Assembly (NCBI RefSeq): GCF_030538595.1
Contig: NZ_JAUNTS010000004.1
Coordinates: 1 to 64,000, forward strand
DNA: 64,000 nt
From: Kocuria sp.
GTDB lineage: Bacteria > Actinomycetota > Actinomycetes > Actinomycetales > Micrococcaceae
Reading direction: 5' to 3'
In this document: positions 35,045 through 43,761 of the stretch, piece by piece
Layout of the letters: every line of letters begins with the position of its first letter
Position numbering within the stretch: the stretch's first letter is position 1
The notes under the pieces: generated by a model
What the model saw: only the letters and a program-made list of their open reading frames with translations
Database searches by the model: none
Told to the model about the DNA's origin: nothing
Position numbers and translations under genes: made by a program

Positions 35045-36127
35045 GTGCCCACCTTGTTCGATCCCCTGACCGCCGGCGATCTGCAGCTGCGTAATCGCGT
35101 GGTCATGGCGCCGTTGACGCGCTCGCGGGCTGGGGAAGACGGTGTCCCTACCGATCTACACGTGGAGTACTACACCCAGCGGGCAGGGGTTGGTTTGGTC
35201 ATCACCGAAGGCACGTTCCCGGCTTTCACCAACCGCGCGTTCGTGGGTCAGCCGGGCATCCTCACGGATGAGCAACAGGCCGGCTGGTCCCGAGTTGCCG
35301 ATGCCGTGCATGAGCAGGGCGCAACGATCGTCATGCAGATCATGCACGCGGGTCACGTCACCCACCCCGGCTTGACCCGCGGCGCACAGCCGGAAGCACC
35401 CGGTGCCACGTCCACGGACAGGGGTGAGATCCGCACTTACGACGGTAAGCAGGAGGTGGTCCCCGCACGCGCCTTGACTGCTGAGGACTTGGTGCGCGTC
35501 AAGACCGAATTTGTGGCCGGGTCCCGCCGCGCCATCGACGCCGGGATGGACGGTGTTGAGTTGCACAGCGCCAACGGCTATCTGCTTCACGAGTTCTTGA
35601 GCCCCGGCACCAATCAGCGCGACGACGAATACGGCGGCTCCCCGGCGGCCCGCGCCAAGTTCGTGGCCGAAGTCATCCAGGCTGTGGCAGCAGAGATCGG
35701 GCCGGGCCGCACGGCCGTGCGCATTTCCCCCGAACACAACATCCAGGGTGTGCCGGAGACCGATCACGACGATGTCGTTGCCACCTACGATGCCCTGATC
35801 GACCAGATCAACCACTTGGGTTTGGCCTATCTGTCTGTGCTCCATGCAGATGTGGACGGCGAGTTCGTGGCCCATCTGCGTGACAGGTTCAAGGGGGCGT
35901 TCATGCTCAACAGTGGTTTTGGCGTCAAGACCAGCCGCCAAGAGGCCGAGCACATTGTGGAGGATGGGATCGCGGACGCCGTCGTTGTGGGACGCCCCGT
36001 GATTGCCAACCCGGACTTGGTGCAGAGGTGGCGCAACAGGTTGGAGGAGAACCAGCCCAATCCGGCGACTTTCTACACGCCAGGGGCCCGTGGCTACACG
36101 GACTACCCGTTTGCGTTGGCAAAATAG
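35045..36127 (+). CDS. Old yellow enzyme family alkene reductase (NemA-like)
   Basis: 360-residue FMN beta/alpha-barrel that reduces activated C=C bonds, nitro compounds or nitrate esters with NAD(P)H. Seen: LRNRVVMAPLTRSRA, QIMHAGHVTHP with HAGH, the substrate-binding HSANGYLLHEFLSPGTNQRDDEYGG and the FMN site GRPVIANPDLVQRW. The GTG start at 35045 follows TGGAGG. It is monocistronic and convergent with the PBP gene across an inverted repeat. Confidence 0.92.
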   Translation: MPTLFDPLTAGDLQLRNRVVMAPLTRSRAGEDGVPTDLHVEYYTQRAGVGLVITEGTFPAFTNRAFVGQPGILTDEQQAGWSRVADAVHEQGATIVMQIMHAGHVTHPGLTRGAQPEAPGATSTDRGEIRTYDGKQEVVPARALTAEDLVRVKTEFVAGSRRAIDAGMDGVELHSANGYLLHEFLSPGTNQRDDEYGGSPAARAKFVAEVIQAVAAEIGPGRTAVRISPEHNIQGVPETDHDDVVATYDALIDQINHLGLAYLSVLHADVDGEFVAHLRDRFKGAFMLNSGFGVKTSRQEAEHIVEDGIADAVVVGRPVIANPDLVQRWRNRLEENQPNPATFYTPGARGYTDYPFALAK

Positions 36128-36205
36128 TGGTCGTAGTCGACCATCAAATGCAGCACCACGGGGGAGATGTACCCGGGTTCATGCCGTGTGGTGACTCCTG
36201 GCCTC

Positions 36206-36262
36206 GCTTTTCCTAATTTTCTCCAAGTCCAATTTGCACTTGGAGAAAACTGGGAGAAGCGG
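36206..36262. repeat. Inverted repeat between convergent genes
   Basis: Inner arms TTTTCTCCAAGT (36217-36228) and its exact complement (36238-36249) flank a 9-base loop; imperfect outer pairing (GCTTTTCC with GGGAGAAGC) extends it to 36262. It lies between the alkene reductase and PBP stops. Confidence 0.8.
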
Positions 36263-36291
36263 GGGCAGTCGGCCCAGACGCAGCCCAGACC

Positions 36292-38295
36292 CTAACCCTG
36301 GGCGGCTTCCAAGAACTCCAATGCCAGAGGCCCACCCGTCACGGCACCGCCTTCGCCGTCCTCCACGAACACGGAGATGGCCAGGTCTTCGTGCGCGGCA
36401 ATGATCCAGGCGTGAGTCTTGGGCGGGTCATCCGTGCCGAATTCGGCGGTTCCGGTCTTGCCCATAGCGGTGTTCGGGGTCAGGGCCTGTAGGTCTTGCA
36501 AGTACCCGGTGGTGACTACTTCCCGCATGCCACGGCGCAGTTGCTCAGCCTCGTCAGCTGTCAGCGCGGGAGCATCTGGGCCGGGAGCATCCGGGCTGGG
36601 CGAGGCTGATTCAGAAACAGATTCGGCGTCACCTTCAGAAAAGGCTTCACGGTCGGTGACCAACACCGGCGTCACCGTGGACCCGGCCACCGCAGAGGCC
36701 GTCATGGCAGCCAGTGCCAGCGGGGAAACCAGCGTTCGTCCCTGACCGAACAGGGATGCTGCGTGGGCCACCCCGCTTTCCTCCGCCGGCATGGAACCGC
36801 TGAAGGCGTTGATTCCCAAGGCGTACGTCTGCCCCAGCCCCAAAGACTCGGCGGCTTGCAGCAGATCCGTGTGGCTGACGCGGTCGTACTGGGAGATGAA
36901 GGCGGTGTTGCAGGAATGCGCCAGAGCATCCTTGATGGGGATTTCGCCGATGAACTGGGGGGAGTAACCGGGGGCGTTGCTGAACCGGGTGCCGTCCACG
37001 GTGATGGAGGTTGAGCAGTTCACCGTGGACTCCATGGTGTCCCCCAAGCGCACCATGGCCAGGGACGTCACCACCTTGAAGGTGGAACCCGGCGGGTATT
37101 GTCCCTGGGCCGCCGTGGGGTACATCTGCGATCCCGCACCATCTGCCAGTGCCAGGATGTGCCCATCGGAGGGCCGGATGGCAACAATGGCCGACGCCGA
37201 TTCCACATCTTCCAGCGTGGACTCCGCTGCTTCCTGCAATCGTTTGTCCAACGTGATGTGCAGATCTTGCCCAGCCACGGGATCGCTGCTGAGCATCACT
37301 CGGGAGGTGCCGGTGACGGGGGCGCCGTCGTCATTGAGTTGGCTGATGGAGACCACAACACCGTTGGTTCCGGCAAGCCACTGGTTGAAACTGGCCTGCA
37401 AACCTCCCCGCCCGATTTGGTCACCGGCAACCAACTCTCCATCCGAGTCCTGGATGTCTTCTTGAGTCACCTCTCCCACGCGCCCCAGGGTGCTGGCGGC
37501 AAAGGTGCGGGTGGGAGCCAGTGACATGGTGGTTTCCTGCACGGTGTACCCCGCGATCCCGGAAGCCGCCGCAGAGTCCAGGTCCCGGTAGGCGTCCTCA
37601 CGCAAAGAAATCGCGGGCACAAACGCATCTCCAGCGGCTTGGGTCACCGTGGCCGCGTAGGCATCCGCATCCACACCCACCAAATCGGCCAGCGCGCGGG
37701 CAGCAGCTTCGCGTTGCGACTCACTGACCTTGCCCAAGTCCAAACCCACCTGATGAACGGGACGCTGAGCCACGATCACTTCATCGGAGGCCCCCAGAAT
37801 GTTGCCGCGTTCTGCGGGCTCACTACTGAGCCGCAGCCCCTCATCCGCAGCCAACGATGGTTCGATCACCGCAGGTGACCACACCGGCGTCCAAGTTTCC
37901 GCACCATCGGAGGTGATCTCCACAGCGCTTTGGTACTCCCACGGCTCATCCAGCCCCGGGATGTCCCAGCGCCAGGAAAGGGTGGCGGGCCTGACGCCGT
38001 CGTCGGAAATGTCTCCTAGCGAATCAACCTCAACGCTCCACGTGGCGCCGGGAAGATTGGCCACAATGCGGTCAAACTGCTGCTGGGCATCGGCCCCGGA
38101 CACTCCATCAAAAGTGATCCCGGAAACGTCCCGGTCCGTGAGCGCCAACGCGAGTTCATGGGCCTGGTCACTGCCGCGTCCACCATTGATCAGACCGCAG
38201 CCGGTTGCCAGGACCACGACGGCGCCCGCCCCCGCACCTCCCAGCAGGGTGCGGCGATTGAGGAACCGGGGGGAGAAGCCGGAATGCGATGTCAT
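36292..38295 (-). CDS. Lipoprotein penicillin-binding protein with NTF2-like N-terminus
   Basis: 667-residue cell-wall transpeptidase. Signal peptide RRTLLGGAGAGAVVVLATGC ends at a lipobox Cys near residue 33. An NTF2-like (MecR1-type) domain follows (~40-150), then a PBP dimerisation domain, and the transpeptidase with SxxK in PPGSTFKV, SCN in AHSCNTAF and KTG in MGKTGTAEFG. This is the class B PBP2a-like architecture. ATG 38295 starts the signal peptide; the longer open frame is spurious. It lies downstream of the VWA gene on the same strand. Confidence 0.92.
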   Translation of the reverse strand: MTSHSGFSPRFLNRRTLLGGAGAGAVVVLATGCGLINGGRGSDQAHELALALTDRDVSGITFDGVSGADAQQQFDRIVANLPGATWSVEVDSLGDISDDGVRPATLSWRWDIPGLDEPWEYQSAVEITSDGAETWTPVWSPAVIEPSLAADEGLRLSSEPAERGNILGASDEVIVAQRPVHQVGLDLGKVSESQREAAARALADLVGVDADAYAATVTQAAGDAFVPAISLREDAYRDLDSAAASGIAGYTVQETTMSLAPTRTFAASTLGRVGEVTQEDIQDSDGELVAGDQIGRGGLQASFNQWLAGTNGVVVSISQLNDDGAPVTGTSRVMLSSDPVAGQDLHITLDKRLQEAAESTLEDVESASAIVAIRPSDGHILALADGAGSQMYPTAAQGQYPPGSTFKVVTSLAMVRLGDTMESTVNCSTSITVDGTRFSNAPGYSPQFIGEIPIKDALAHSCNTAFISQYDRVSHTDLLQAAESLGLGQTYALGINAFSGSMPAEESGVAHAASLFGQGRTLVSPLALAAMTASAVAGSTVTPVLVTDREAFSEGDAESVSESASPSPDAPGPDAPALTADEAEQLRRGMREVVTTGYLQDLQALTPNTAMGKTGTAEFGTDDPPKTHAWIIAAHEDLAISVFVEDGEGGAVTGGPLALEFLEAAQG

Positions 38296-38308
38296 GGAAC
38301 TCTTCTTA

Positions 38309-40279
38309 TCAGAACCGCTGGGACAAGTACTCGCCCACCACCGCAGACCCCAACTCATCCAACTCAGGGGCCACCACACGACCATCCACCCGCCTGGCCA
38401 TGGCTGCCAGGAAGCGCTCCAACCCGGGATCATCACCCAGCCGAAAGAACGTGGTCTGCGCCCCGAATCGGGCGAGTTTGTCCAGCTCCGCCACGGTGTG
38501 GTTGAGGGTGTGCTGACTGGTGGGCCAGTTGAAGTAGGCGTCACCGTCGGGCATCAGGTGAGCGGTGGGTTCGCCGTCGGTGACCACCAGCAGCACCGGC
38601 TGCATGGACGGGTGCTTCCGGAAGAAGCGGCTGGCCAGTAGCAGAGCGTGATGCAAATTGGTGCCTTGTTCGTACACGGGTGGCAGCGCGGTCAGTTCCT
38701 CCGCGTCCATGCTGTGCGCCCAGCGGCCAAAGGTGATCAGCTCCAGGGCATCCCCGCGGAACCGGGTGGACACCAGGTGATGCAGCGCCAGGGCGGTGCG
38801 CTTCATGGGCAGCCACCGGCCTTCGGCGGCCATGGAAAAGGAGGTGTCCACCAGCAGCACCACGGCGGATTGGGTGCGGGCCTCGGTCTCCTGGACTTCG
38901 ACGTCGTCCACGTGGACCCGGACCCCGCGGGCTGCCGAACTGCCGTCGGCCACCGTGCGCTGCACCGCGTTGGTGATGGTCCGCGTGACGTCCCACGGTT
39001 CGACGTCGCCGAACTGCCACGGCCGGGTGGACCCGGTGGGCTCCCCGGCGGCACCGGCCTGGCGGGTATCGCGGGAACCGGTGCGTCCGCTGAGCTGACG
39101 GGCGGTGTCCTGAAGCAGCGACTTCCCCAACCGGCGAATGGCCCGGGGTGAAAGTTTCAGGGAACCATCGGAAGCACGCTGCAACAGCCCGGAATCCTGC
39201 AGCGCACGCTCCAACTCCGCCAGGGTGCGGGCATCCACCCCGGCCTCATCACCCAGCTGACGCGCCAGAGCCTCAACGTCAATGTCATCCAGCCCCGCAC
39301 CCTGATGGTTCTGCGCCAGTTGATCTGACAGAGCATCCAGGTCAGCGATGTCCTGCAGCAACCCCGTGCCGTCACCCAAGCCCATGCCCTCCTGGCCCTC
39401 GAACCGCTCAGAACCCGTCCAGTCCTCACCCGGGCGCAACGCCTGTAAATTGGCATCCAGCTGACCCAACTGCGCCATCAACTCAGGCGAACCGAAAGCC
39501 TGGGCAGAGAGCTGCATGAGTTCCTGCCGCTGCTCAGGTGTCATGGAGTTCATCATGCGTTGGGCAGCGGCAGAACGTTGCGCCATGGCATCAATCAGCT
39601 CGTCCACGGACTGCGGGTTCTCCGGGAAGAACTCCCCGTGTCTGTCCATGAATTCTTGGAAGTCCGTCTCCGTGTCCTCACCTCGAGCGTGCTTGGCCAG
39701 CAGATCATTGAGGTCGCCAAGCATCTGGCTCACGCGCTCGCGGTCCGCATCCGTGGCGTTCTCCAGGGCTTGTTTCATCCCTGCAAACCGCTGGTCAAGG
39801 ACCTCCCGGCCCAGGAGGTCCTTGATCTGATTGAACTTCTCCCGAGCCGATGGGGAGGCCCAGTCATAGTCGGTCAGTTCGCTCACGGCCGCCGCTGTTG
39901 AGGGGGAAAGCCCGTCCAACTGCATTTCACGAAACTGCCGGTCCATGGGGTCCATACGCGCATCCCGCAGAAATTGCTCGCGTTCCAAGCGCAGGGCTTG
40001 GTCCAGCAGCTTCTTGACCTCGTCCAACGTGCCACCCAGTTTGTGGCGTTTCAGCAGGTCAGCGCGCCTCTGGTGAACCTTGCGGGCAAGGTCGTCCAGG
40101 CCGCGTTGATTGCGGCCACCGCGGCGCAGGAACTCCCGCAGGGCCTCTTGCGGGGAGTAGCCCTCCATGACGTCACGCCCAATGGTTTCCAGAGCTTCCG
40201 TCAGATCGGGCGGTGGCGCCATGGGATCCGGTCCACCCGTGTAGCGGCCGTATCTGCTGTAGTGGCGATGCCTTGCCAT
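38309..40279 (-). CDS. VWA-domain protein (MoxR/ChlD-type partner)
   Basis: 656 residues. The first ~440 are long, mostly helical and Gln/Glu/Leu-rich, with no clear family besides the CoxE/ChlD-like group. The C-terminal ~200 residues are a von Willebrand A domain with MIDAS motif DTSFSM, and VVTDGEPTAH. It follows the AAA ATPase by 22 bases. Such AAA/VWA pairs remodel or insert metals into client proteins; no chlorophyll or cobalamin gene is near, so the client is unknown. The second of two ATGs (40279) has the better spacing from GGAG. Confidence 0.85.
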   Translation of the reverse strand: MARHRHYSRYGRYTGGPDPMAPPPDLTEALETIGRDVMEGYSPQEALREFLRRGGRNQRGLDDLARKVHQRRADLLKRHKLGGTLDEVKKLLDQALRLEREQFLRDARMDPMDRQFREMQLDGLSPSTAAAVSELTDYDWASPSAREKFNQIKDLLGREVLDQRFAGMKQALENATDADRERVSQMLGDLNDLLAKHARGEDTETDFQEFMDRHGEFFPENPQSVDELIDAMAQRSAAAQRMMNSMTPEQRQELMQLSAQAFGSPELMAQLGQLDANLQALRPGEDWTGSERFEGQEGMGLGDGTGLLQDIADLDALSDQLAQNHQGAGLDDIDVEALARQLGDEAGVDARTLAELERALQDSGLLQRASDGSLKLSPRAIRRLGKSLLQDTARQLSGRTGSRDTRQAGAAGEPTGSTRPWQFGDVEPWDVTRTITNAVQRTVADGSSAARGVRVHVDDVEVQETEARTQSAVVLLVDTSFSMAAEGRWLPMKRTALALHHLVSTRFRGDALELITFGRWAHSMDAEELTALPPVYEQGTNLHHALLLASRFFRKHPSMQPVLLVVTDGEPTAHLMPDGDAYFNWPTSQHTLNHTVAELDKLARFGAQTTFFRLGDDPGLERFLAAMARRVDGRVVAPELDELGSAVVGEYLSQRF

Positions 40280-40300
40280 CATCTTCTCCGAATCCGCGGC

Positions 40301-41749
40301 TCAGCCGTAGATGGTCCCTTCCGCATCAGCATCCTTGGAGATTTTCTGGGACAGGAACAGCGCCTCCAGAGCCAGCTCAATCGCGTTGGCTCGCTCACCG
40401 GCAGTCTTGGCCTCCAATTGCGCGGCCAGTTTGTCATACAGATTGACGACGACGCCCCGCTCACTCTCTCGGGTGTCCTCACCCGTGGGGTGGCCCGGTT
40501 CGTCGTCGTTGTTAAGTGGGGGGAGTGCACCCAGGAACTCTTGTGCTGGGACGTTGCCGCCGGTGCTGATGGTCACGGTGCCATCCAGTGCCTCAATGAG
40601 CGGGCCCAAATTGATGCCGCGGAAGGCGGACTGGACGGTTTCCATGGTGGCTCGGCGCAGCAGGTGCTCCAAGACGGCCAACTCCCGGCCTTCTTCGCCG
40701 GATTCAAACTCGATCTTGCCGGCCAAGACCTCCACGGCGGCCTCAATGTCCACCAGACGTGCCACTGCCTGGTCTTCACCGTGGACGGTGGCCCGGCGCA
40801 GAGCTGCGGCAGCCGTGGTTTCCGCACCGGCAATGGAGAACCGGGCGGAGACACCGGAACGCTGGTCCACGGCCGGTGACTCCCGCAGCAGCCGGGTGTA
40901 GCGCGCCAGGATTTCCAGGAGGCTGTCCGGGACTTGGGCCACCAGTTCAGCTTCCTGGCGGATCACAGCGATCTCATCTGCGAGTTCCAGCGGGTAGTGG
41001 GTGCGGATTTCAGCCCCGAACCGGTCTTTGAGCGGGGTGATGATCCGGCCGCGGTTGGTGTAGTCCTCCGGGTTGGCGGAGGCCACCACCAGGACGTCCA
41101 GGGGTAGGCGCAGGACGTATCCGCGGATTTGGACATCGCGTTCCTCCATGACGTTGAGCATGGACACCTGGATACGTTCGGCCAGGTCAGGGAGTTCGTT
41201 GATGGCCACAATGCCGCGGTGGGCGCGTGGAATCAGGCCGTAGTGGATGGTCTCCGGGTCTCCCAGGCGGCGGCCTTCGGCCACACGGATGGGGTCAACG
41301 TCACCAATCAGGTCGGCCACGGAGGTGTCCGGAGTGGCCAACTTTTCCACGTAGCGTTCGTCCCGGTGGCGCCACGTGATGGGCAGGTCATCCCCCTCGT
41401 TGTCGACCCGGGTTCGGGTGGCTTCCGTGATGGGGTCCAGGGGGTGTTCGTGCAGGTCAGAACCCTCAACTTCCGGGCTCCACTCGTCCAGCAGTCCCAC
41501 CATGGTGCGCAGCAGACGGGTCTTGCCCTGGCCGCGTTCGCCCAGCAGCACCATGTCATGTCCGGCAATCAAAGCGCGCTCCACCTGGGGCAGAACGGTG
41601 TTGCTCAAGCCGTGGAGGCCGGGCCACGGATCACGGCCTTCCGCAAGGGCGCTCAGGAGGTTGTAGCGGATTTCCTCACGCAGCGGGCGGTACTCGATCC
41701 CTGCTGCACGCAGTTCGCCAAGGGTCTTGATGCTGGGGCGCTCAGTCAC
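40301..41749 (-). CDS. AAA+ ATPase, MoxR / magnesium-chelatase type
   Basis: 482 residues. Walker A GERGQGKTRLL (~50-60), Walker B IVAINELPDL, and sensor/arginine segments with NVMEERDVQIRGYVLRLPLDVLVVASANPEDYTNRGRII. The C-terminal ~150 residues are helical with a Asn/Asp-rich loop. It works with the downstream VWA protein. GTG 41749 (TERPSIKTLGEL) is preferred; the ORF extends 35 codons further but loses homology. The GTG lacks a good ribosome site. Confidence 0.88.
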   Translation of the reverse strand: MTERPSIKTLGELRAAGIEYRPLREEIRYNLLSALAEGRDPWPGLHGLSNTVLPQVERALIAGHDMVLLGERGQGKTRLLRTMVGLLDEWSPEVEGSDLHEHPLDPITEATRTRVDNEGDDLPITWRHRDERYVEKLATPDTSVADLIGDVDPIRVAEGRRLGDPETIHYGLIPRAHRGIVAINELPDLAERIQVSMLNVMEERDVQIRGYVLRLPLDVLVVASANPEDYTNRGRIITPLKDRFGAEIRTHYPLELADEIAVIRQEAELVAQVPDSLLEILARYTRLLRESPAVDQRSGVSARFSIAGAETTAAAALRRATVHGEDQAVARLVDIEAAVEVLAGKIEFESGEEGRELAVLEHLLRRATMETVQSAFRGINLGPLIEALDGTVTISTGGNVPAQEFLGALPPLNNDDEPGHPTGEDTRESERGVVVNLYDKLAAQLEAKTAGERANAIELALEALFLSQKISKDADAEGTIYG

Positions 41750-41813
41750 AGTTCCAACGCTAGACCTTGCGTCAAGTGGGTGACTTGCTGACTCCTCCCA
41801 TCTGCCCCCGCCC

Positions 41814-41865
41814 AGCGTCGAGTTGCGCAGTCCATCAGCGCTGATGGGCGGCACAACTCGACGCT
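41814..41865. repeat. Inverted repeat with TCAGCGCTGA centre
   Basis: Outer arms AGCGTCGAGTTG pair exactly with 41854-41865; the inner ATCAGC|GCTGAT core matches the palindrome at 26047-26104, with mismatches between. Its right arm matches the window start (45-67). It lies between the divergent AAA ATPase and antitoxin genes. Confidence 0.85.
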
Positions 41866-41889
41866 CGGCGGATGAGGCTGCGCCAATGG

Positions 41890-41918
41890 TTGACGTACAG
41901 AATGTACAAGTTGATCAT
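41890..41918 (+). promoter_or_regulatory. Promoter and likely auto-operator of the TA module
   Basis: TTGACG (41890-41895) and GATCAT (41913-41918) are spaced by 17 bases; GTACA-GAA-TGTAC (41895-41907) is a dyad inside the spacer. ATG 41925 lies 6 bases after the -10, which predicts a leaderless mRNA. Confidence 0.55.
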
Positions 41919-41924
41919 TGGGGT

Positions 41925-42368
41925 ATGACTGCCACTCCTCAGCTGAGCTATTCGTCCTCGGAAGCTCGCCAGAACTTCAAGCAAGTTCTGGACGCTGCTG
42001 AAAATGACTTCTTGGTGTCGGTGCGGCGGGGCTCCGCGCACACGGCGCTGGTTTCTGCACCACACCTACGCCGCTACCTGGAGCTGACGTGCCCGGCCCA
42101 TGCGCGGACGGTCCTGGAGGACAACGGGTATGTGATCTTCATGGAGGGTCTGCCCTTTGCTGCGGAGGGATCCACATTGCAAGAGGCACTTGATGACCTG
42201 ATCGTGGTGCTGCGTGAATACGCGGCAGACTGGGGTGCACGACTTCGACTGGCCCCTAACCACGCAGACCGCTGGGGCCTGGTCCAACTGATCAATCTCT
42301 CCTCAGACCAGGAACTCATTGACTGGCTCAAAGCGGAGGCGACTGGCTCAAGGCGGAGGGGTGAGTAA
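41925..42368 (+). CDS. PHD/Axe-like antitoxin of a type II TA module
   Basis: 147 residues. The N-terminal part LSYSSSEARQNFKQVLDAAENDFLVSVRRG is the prevent-host-death/YefM-like DNA-binding domain that also blocks toxin. The rest is longer than in simple PHD proteins and contains LQEALDDLIVVLREYAADW, helical in character. The last 8 residues (ATGSRRRGE region) were created by a 20-bp tandem duplication. It overlaps the toxin start by 8 bases. Auto-repression through the GTACA dyad is inferred. Confidence 0.8.
   Translation: MTATPQLSYSSSEARQNFKQVLDAAENDFLVSVRRGSAHTALVSAPHLRRYLELTCPAHARTVLEDNGYVIFMEGLPFAAEGSTLQEALDDLIVVLREYAADWGARLRLAPNHADRWGLVQLINLSSDQELIDWLKAEATGSRRRGE
42321..42360 (+). repeat. 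20-bp tandem duplication at the antitoxin/toxin junction
   Basis: Units 42321-42340 and 42341-42360 share GACTGGCTCAA and GCGGAGG. One unit alone would give the antitoxin a TGA stop overlapping the toxin start as GTGA; the second unit changes the frame. Confidence 0.92.
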
Positions 42369-42807
42369 ATACCCTCTGGCCACACGTGAGGATCACGACG
42401 ACTTCTGCATCACCGAAGGGTGGGTCCTGGTGCGTGGGGCAACGGGTAAGCCGGTTGCACATCATCGCACCTATGAACTCAGCCTTCACGACGGGCGAAT
42501 CCTGCGAACACGTATTTCACGGCCAGTGGATCGAACGCAATATCGCCCTTCCCTGTGGACACACGTTTTACGTGACCAGTTGGAAGTCACGGCCCATGAG
42601 TTCTGGGCATGCGCACGGGAACACGTGGTGCCCAGTCGGAGCCGACCGGTCCAGCGCGATTCACCGTCTCTGCCGCTGTACGTGGTCGATGGTCTCAGCA
42701 AGGGCGGATTGTCGGCGCGGGACATTGCATCAATGACAGAGGAAGAGGCTGTTGAGCGCCTGCACGCGATGTGGCGACGCATTCGAGGTTCGGACTCTGA
42801 CGAGTAG
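42361..42807 (+). CDS. Putative toxin (cytotoxic-translational-repressor type)
   Basis: 148-residue basic protein of the small family that follows PHD-like genes in actinobacteria. Seen: REDHDDFCITEGWVLVRGATGKPVAHHRTYELSLHDGRILRTRISRPV, VLRDQLEVTAHEFWAC, and RLHAMWRRI at the C-terminus. The catalytic residues are not known to me, so RNase activity is inference. GTG 42361 lies just after GGCGGAGGG and 8 bases inside the antitoxin gene. It is convergent with the HEPN gene. Confidence 0.72.
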   Translation: MSKYPLATREDHDDFCITEGWVLVRGATGKPVAHHRTYELSLHDGRILRTRISRPVDRTQYRPSLWTHVLRDQLEVTAHEFWACAREHVVPSRSRPVQRDSPSLPLYVVDGLSKGGLSARDIASMTEEEAVERLHAMWRRIRGSDSDE

Positions 42808-42845
42808 CGTGCTAAAGGTTTCCAAAATCACGCCAAGCCATGGGG

Positions 42846-43241
42846 TCAAATCTCGCTAAGTAGTCGTTGAATGATAGGCGGTAGGCGCGCCGTCACGGCG
42901 GCCCAGAAAAGATCGTCATTCATGCCGGTATAGCCACCATGAGCTGCGATGTTACGGGTGGTGCGGATGGCCGCCACCTCATGGTCTTCCAAAGATTGCG
43001 CCAAACGCTCAAATTCCGGGCGTTCCAAGAGGGAGGCAAGGCGGATGATGGCCATGCTCGCAACGTCGTACGCTGTGCTGCCTTCTGTGAAGACCCGGCG
43101 ATCAGATTCCGCTACCGCTGTGGTTCGTTGAAGGATGCGCTCCAATTCCAGGCGAAGGTTCTGCGCGTCGGTCTGAGTTCTATGCTCAGGTTGCCTGCGA
43201 GGCCGGGGTGTAAAGCCGCTCCCCTGATCTTCCGGTGTCAC
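42846..43241 (-). CDS. HEPN-domain toxin (HepT/DUF86-like)
   Basis: 131 residues. Helical, with the HEPN active-site motif RNIAAHGGY (R-x4-H) at about residues 93-101 preceded by LEDHEVAAIRTT. HEPN toxins of this class are RNases held in check by AMP-type modification by the paired MNT nucleotidyltransferase. GTG 43241 overlaps the MNT stop as GTGA. The first ~35 residues are a low-complexity charged lead. Confidence 0.85.
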   Translation of the reverse strand: MTPEDQGSGFTPRPRRQPEHRTQTDAQNLRLELERILQRTTAVAESDRRVFTEGSTAYDVASMAIIRLASLLERPEFERLAQSLEDHEVAAIRTTRNIAAHGGYTGMNDDLFWAAVTARLPPIIQRLLSEI

Positions 43242-43708
43242 AGGGCAACAGCTTCGGCTTGGATCTCCCTCATGGTCGGGATAACGCTGGTGTCGGCCAC
43301 AACATCGGCGGGGAAGCCGGTGAGCCGCTGAACGTCGCGTGCGAACAGGGCAAGGTGGAACAAGTCAGTCTCGGGTGATGGTGTCACCAAGAGGTCGATG
43401 TCGCTGTTGAAGTCATCCTGCCCCCTGACCATTGACCCAAATACTCGGACGTTGCTTTGACCGTACTTCTGGGCTGCGGCTTTGATTTCTTGGGCGTGCT
43501 CTGCCACCGGCAATGACGGGCGGTAATTGGCAGCACGGAGAATCCGTTCCAGCATCTCGGAGGACACCTTGCGGGTACCCAGTTCAATCTGGGCAAGACT
43601 GGGCTGCCGCATCCCCGTGCGCTGCGCCAGTTGGGCCTGCGTCAGCTGGGCGTCTGTGCGAGCCAGTCGCACCAATTCGGCGGCTCGGGAAGTGTCGAAC
43701 TCCTTCAT
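43238..43708 (-). CDS. XRE-HTH plus MNT nucleotidyltransferase antitoxin
   Basis: 156 residues. The N-terminal helix-turn-helix (LTQAQLAQRTGMRQPSLAQIELGTRK) is fused to a nucleotidyltransferase with GSMVRGQDDFNSDIDLLV, the metal-binding DxD intact. This is the antitoxin half of a MNT-HEPN module, cotranscribed with the HEPN gene. ATG 43708 lies 6 bases after TATATT (43720-43715 on the minus strand), so the mRNA is probably leaderless; a GTG two codons up is less likely. The lead HTH gives self-regulation. Confidence 0.87.
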   Translation of the reverse strand: MKEFDTSRAAELVRLARTDAQLTQAQLAQRTGMRQPSLAQIELGTRKVSSEMLERILRAANYRPSLPVAEHAQEIKAAAQKYGQSNVRVFGSMVRGQDDFNSDIDLLVTPSPETDLFHLALFARDVQRLTGFPADVVADTSVIPTMREIQAEAVAL

Positions 43709-43714
43709 GACCAC

Positions 43715-43732
43715 AATATAGCAAGGGGCTAT
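43715..43732. promoter_or_regulatory. Operator and -10 of the MNT-HEPN module
   Basis: ATAGC (43718-43722) and GCTAT (43728-43732) form a dyad that overlaps the -10 TATATT. It fits an operator for the HTH of the MNT protein. Confidence 0.55.
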
Positions 43733-43761
43733 CTCGGTCCGACAGTGCGTTGACGAGTAGC

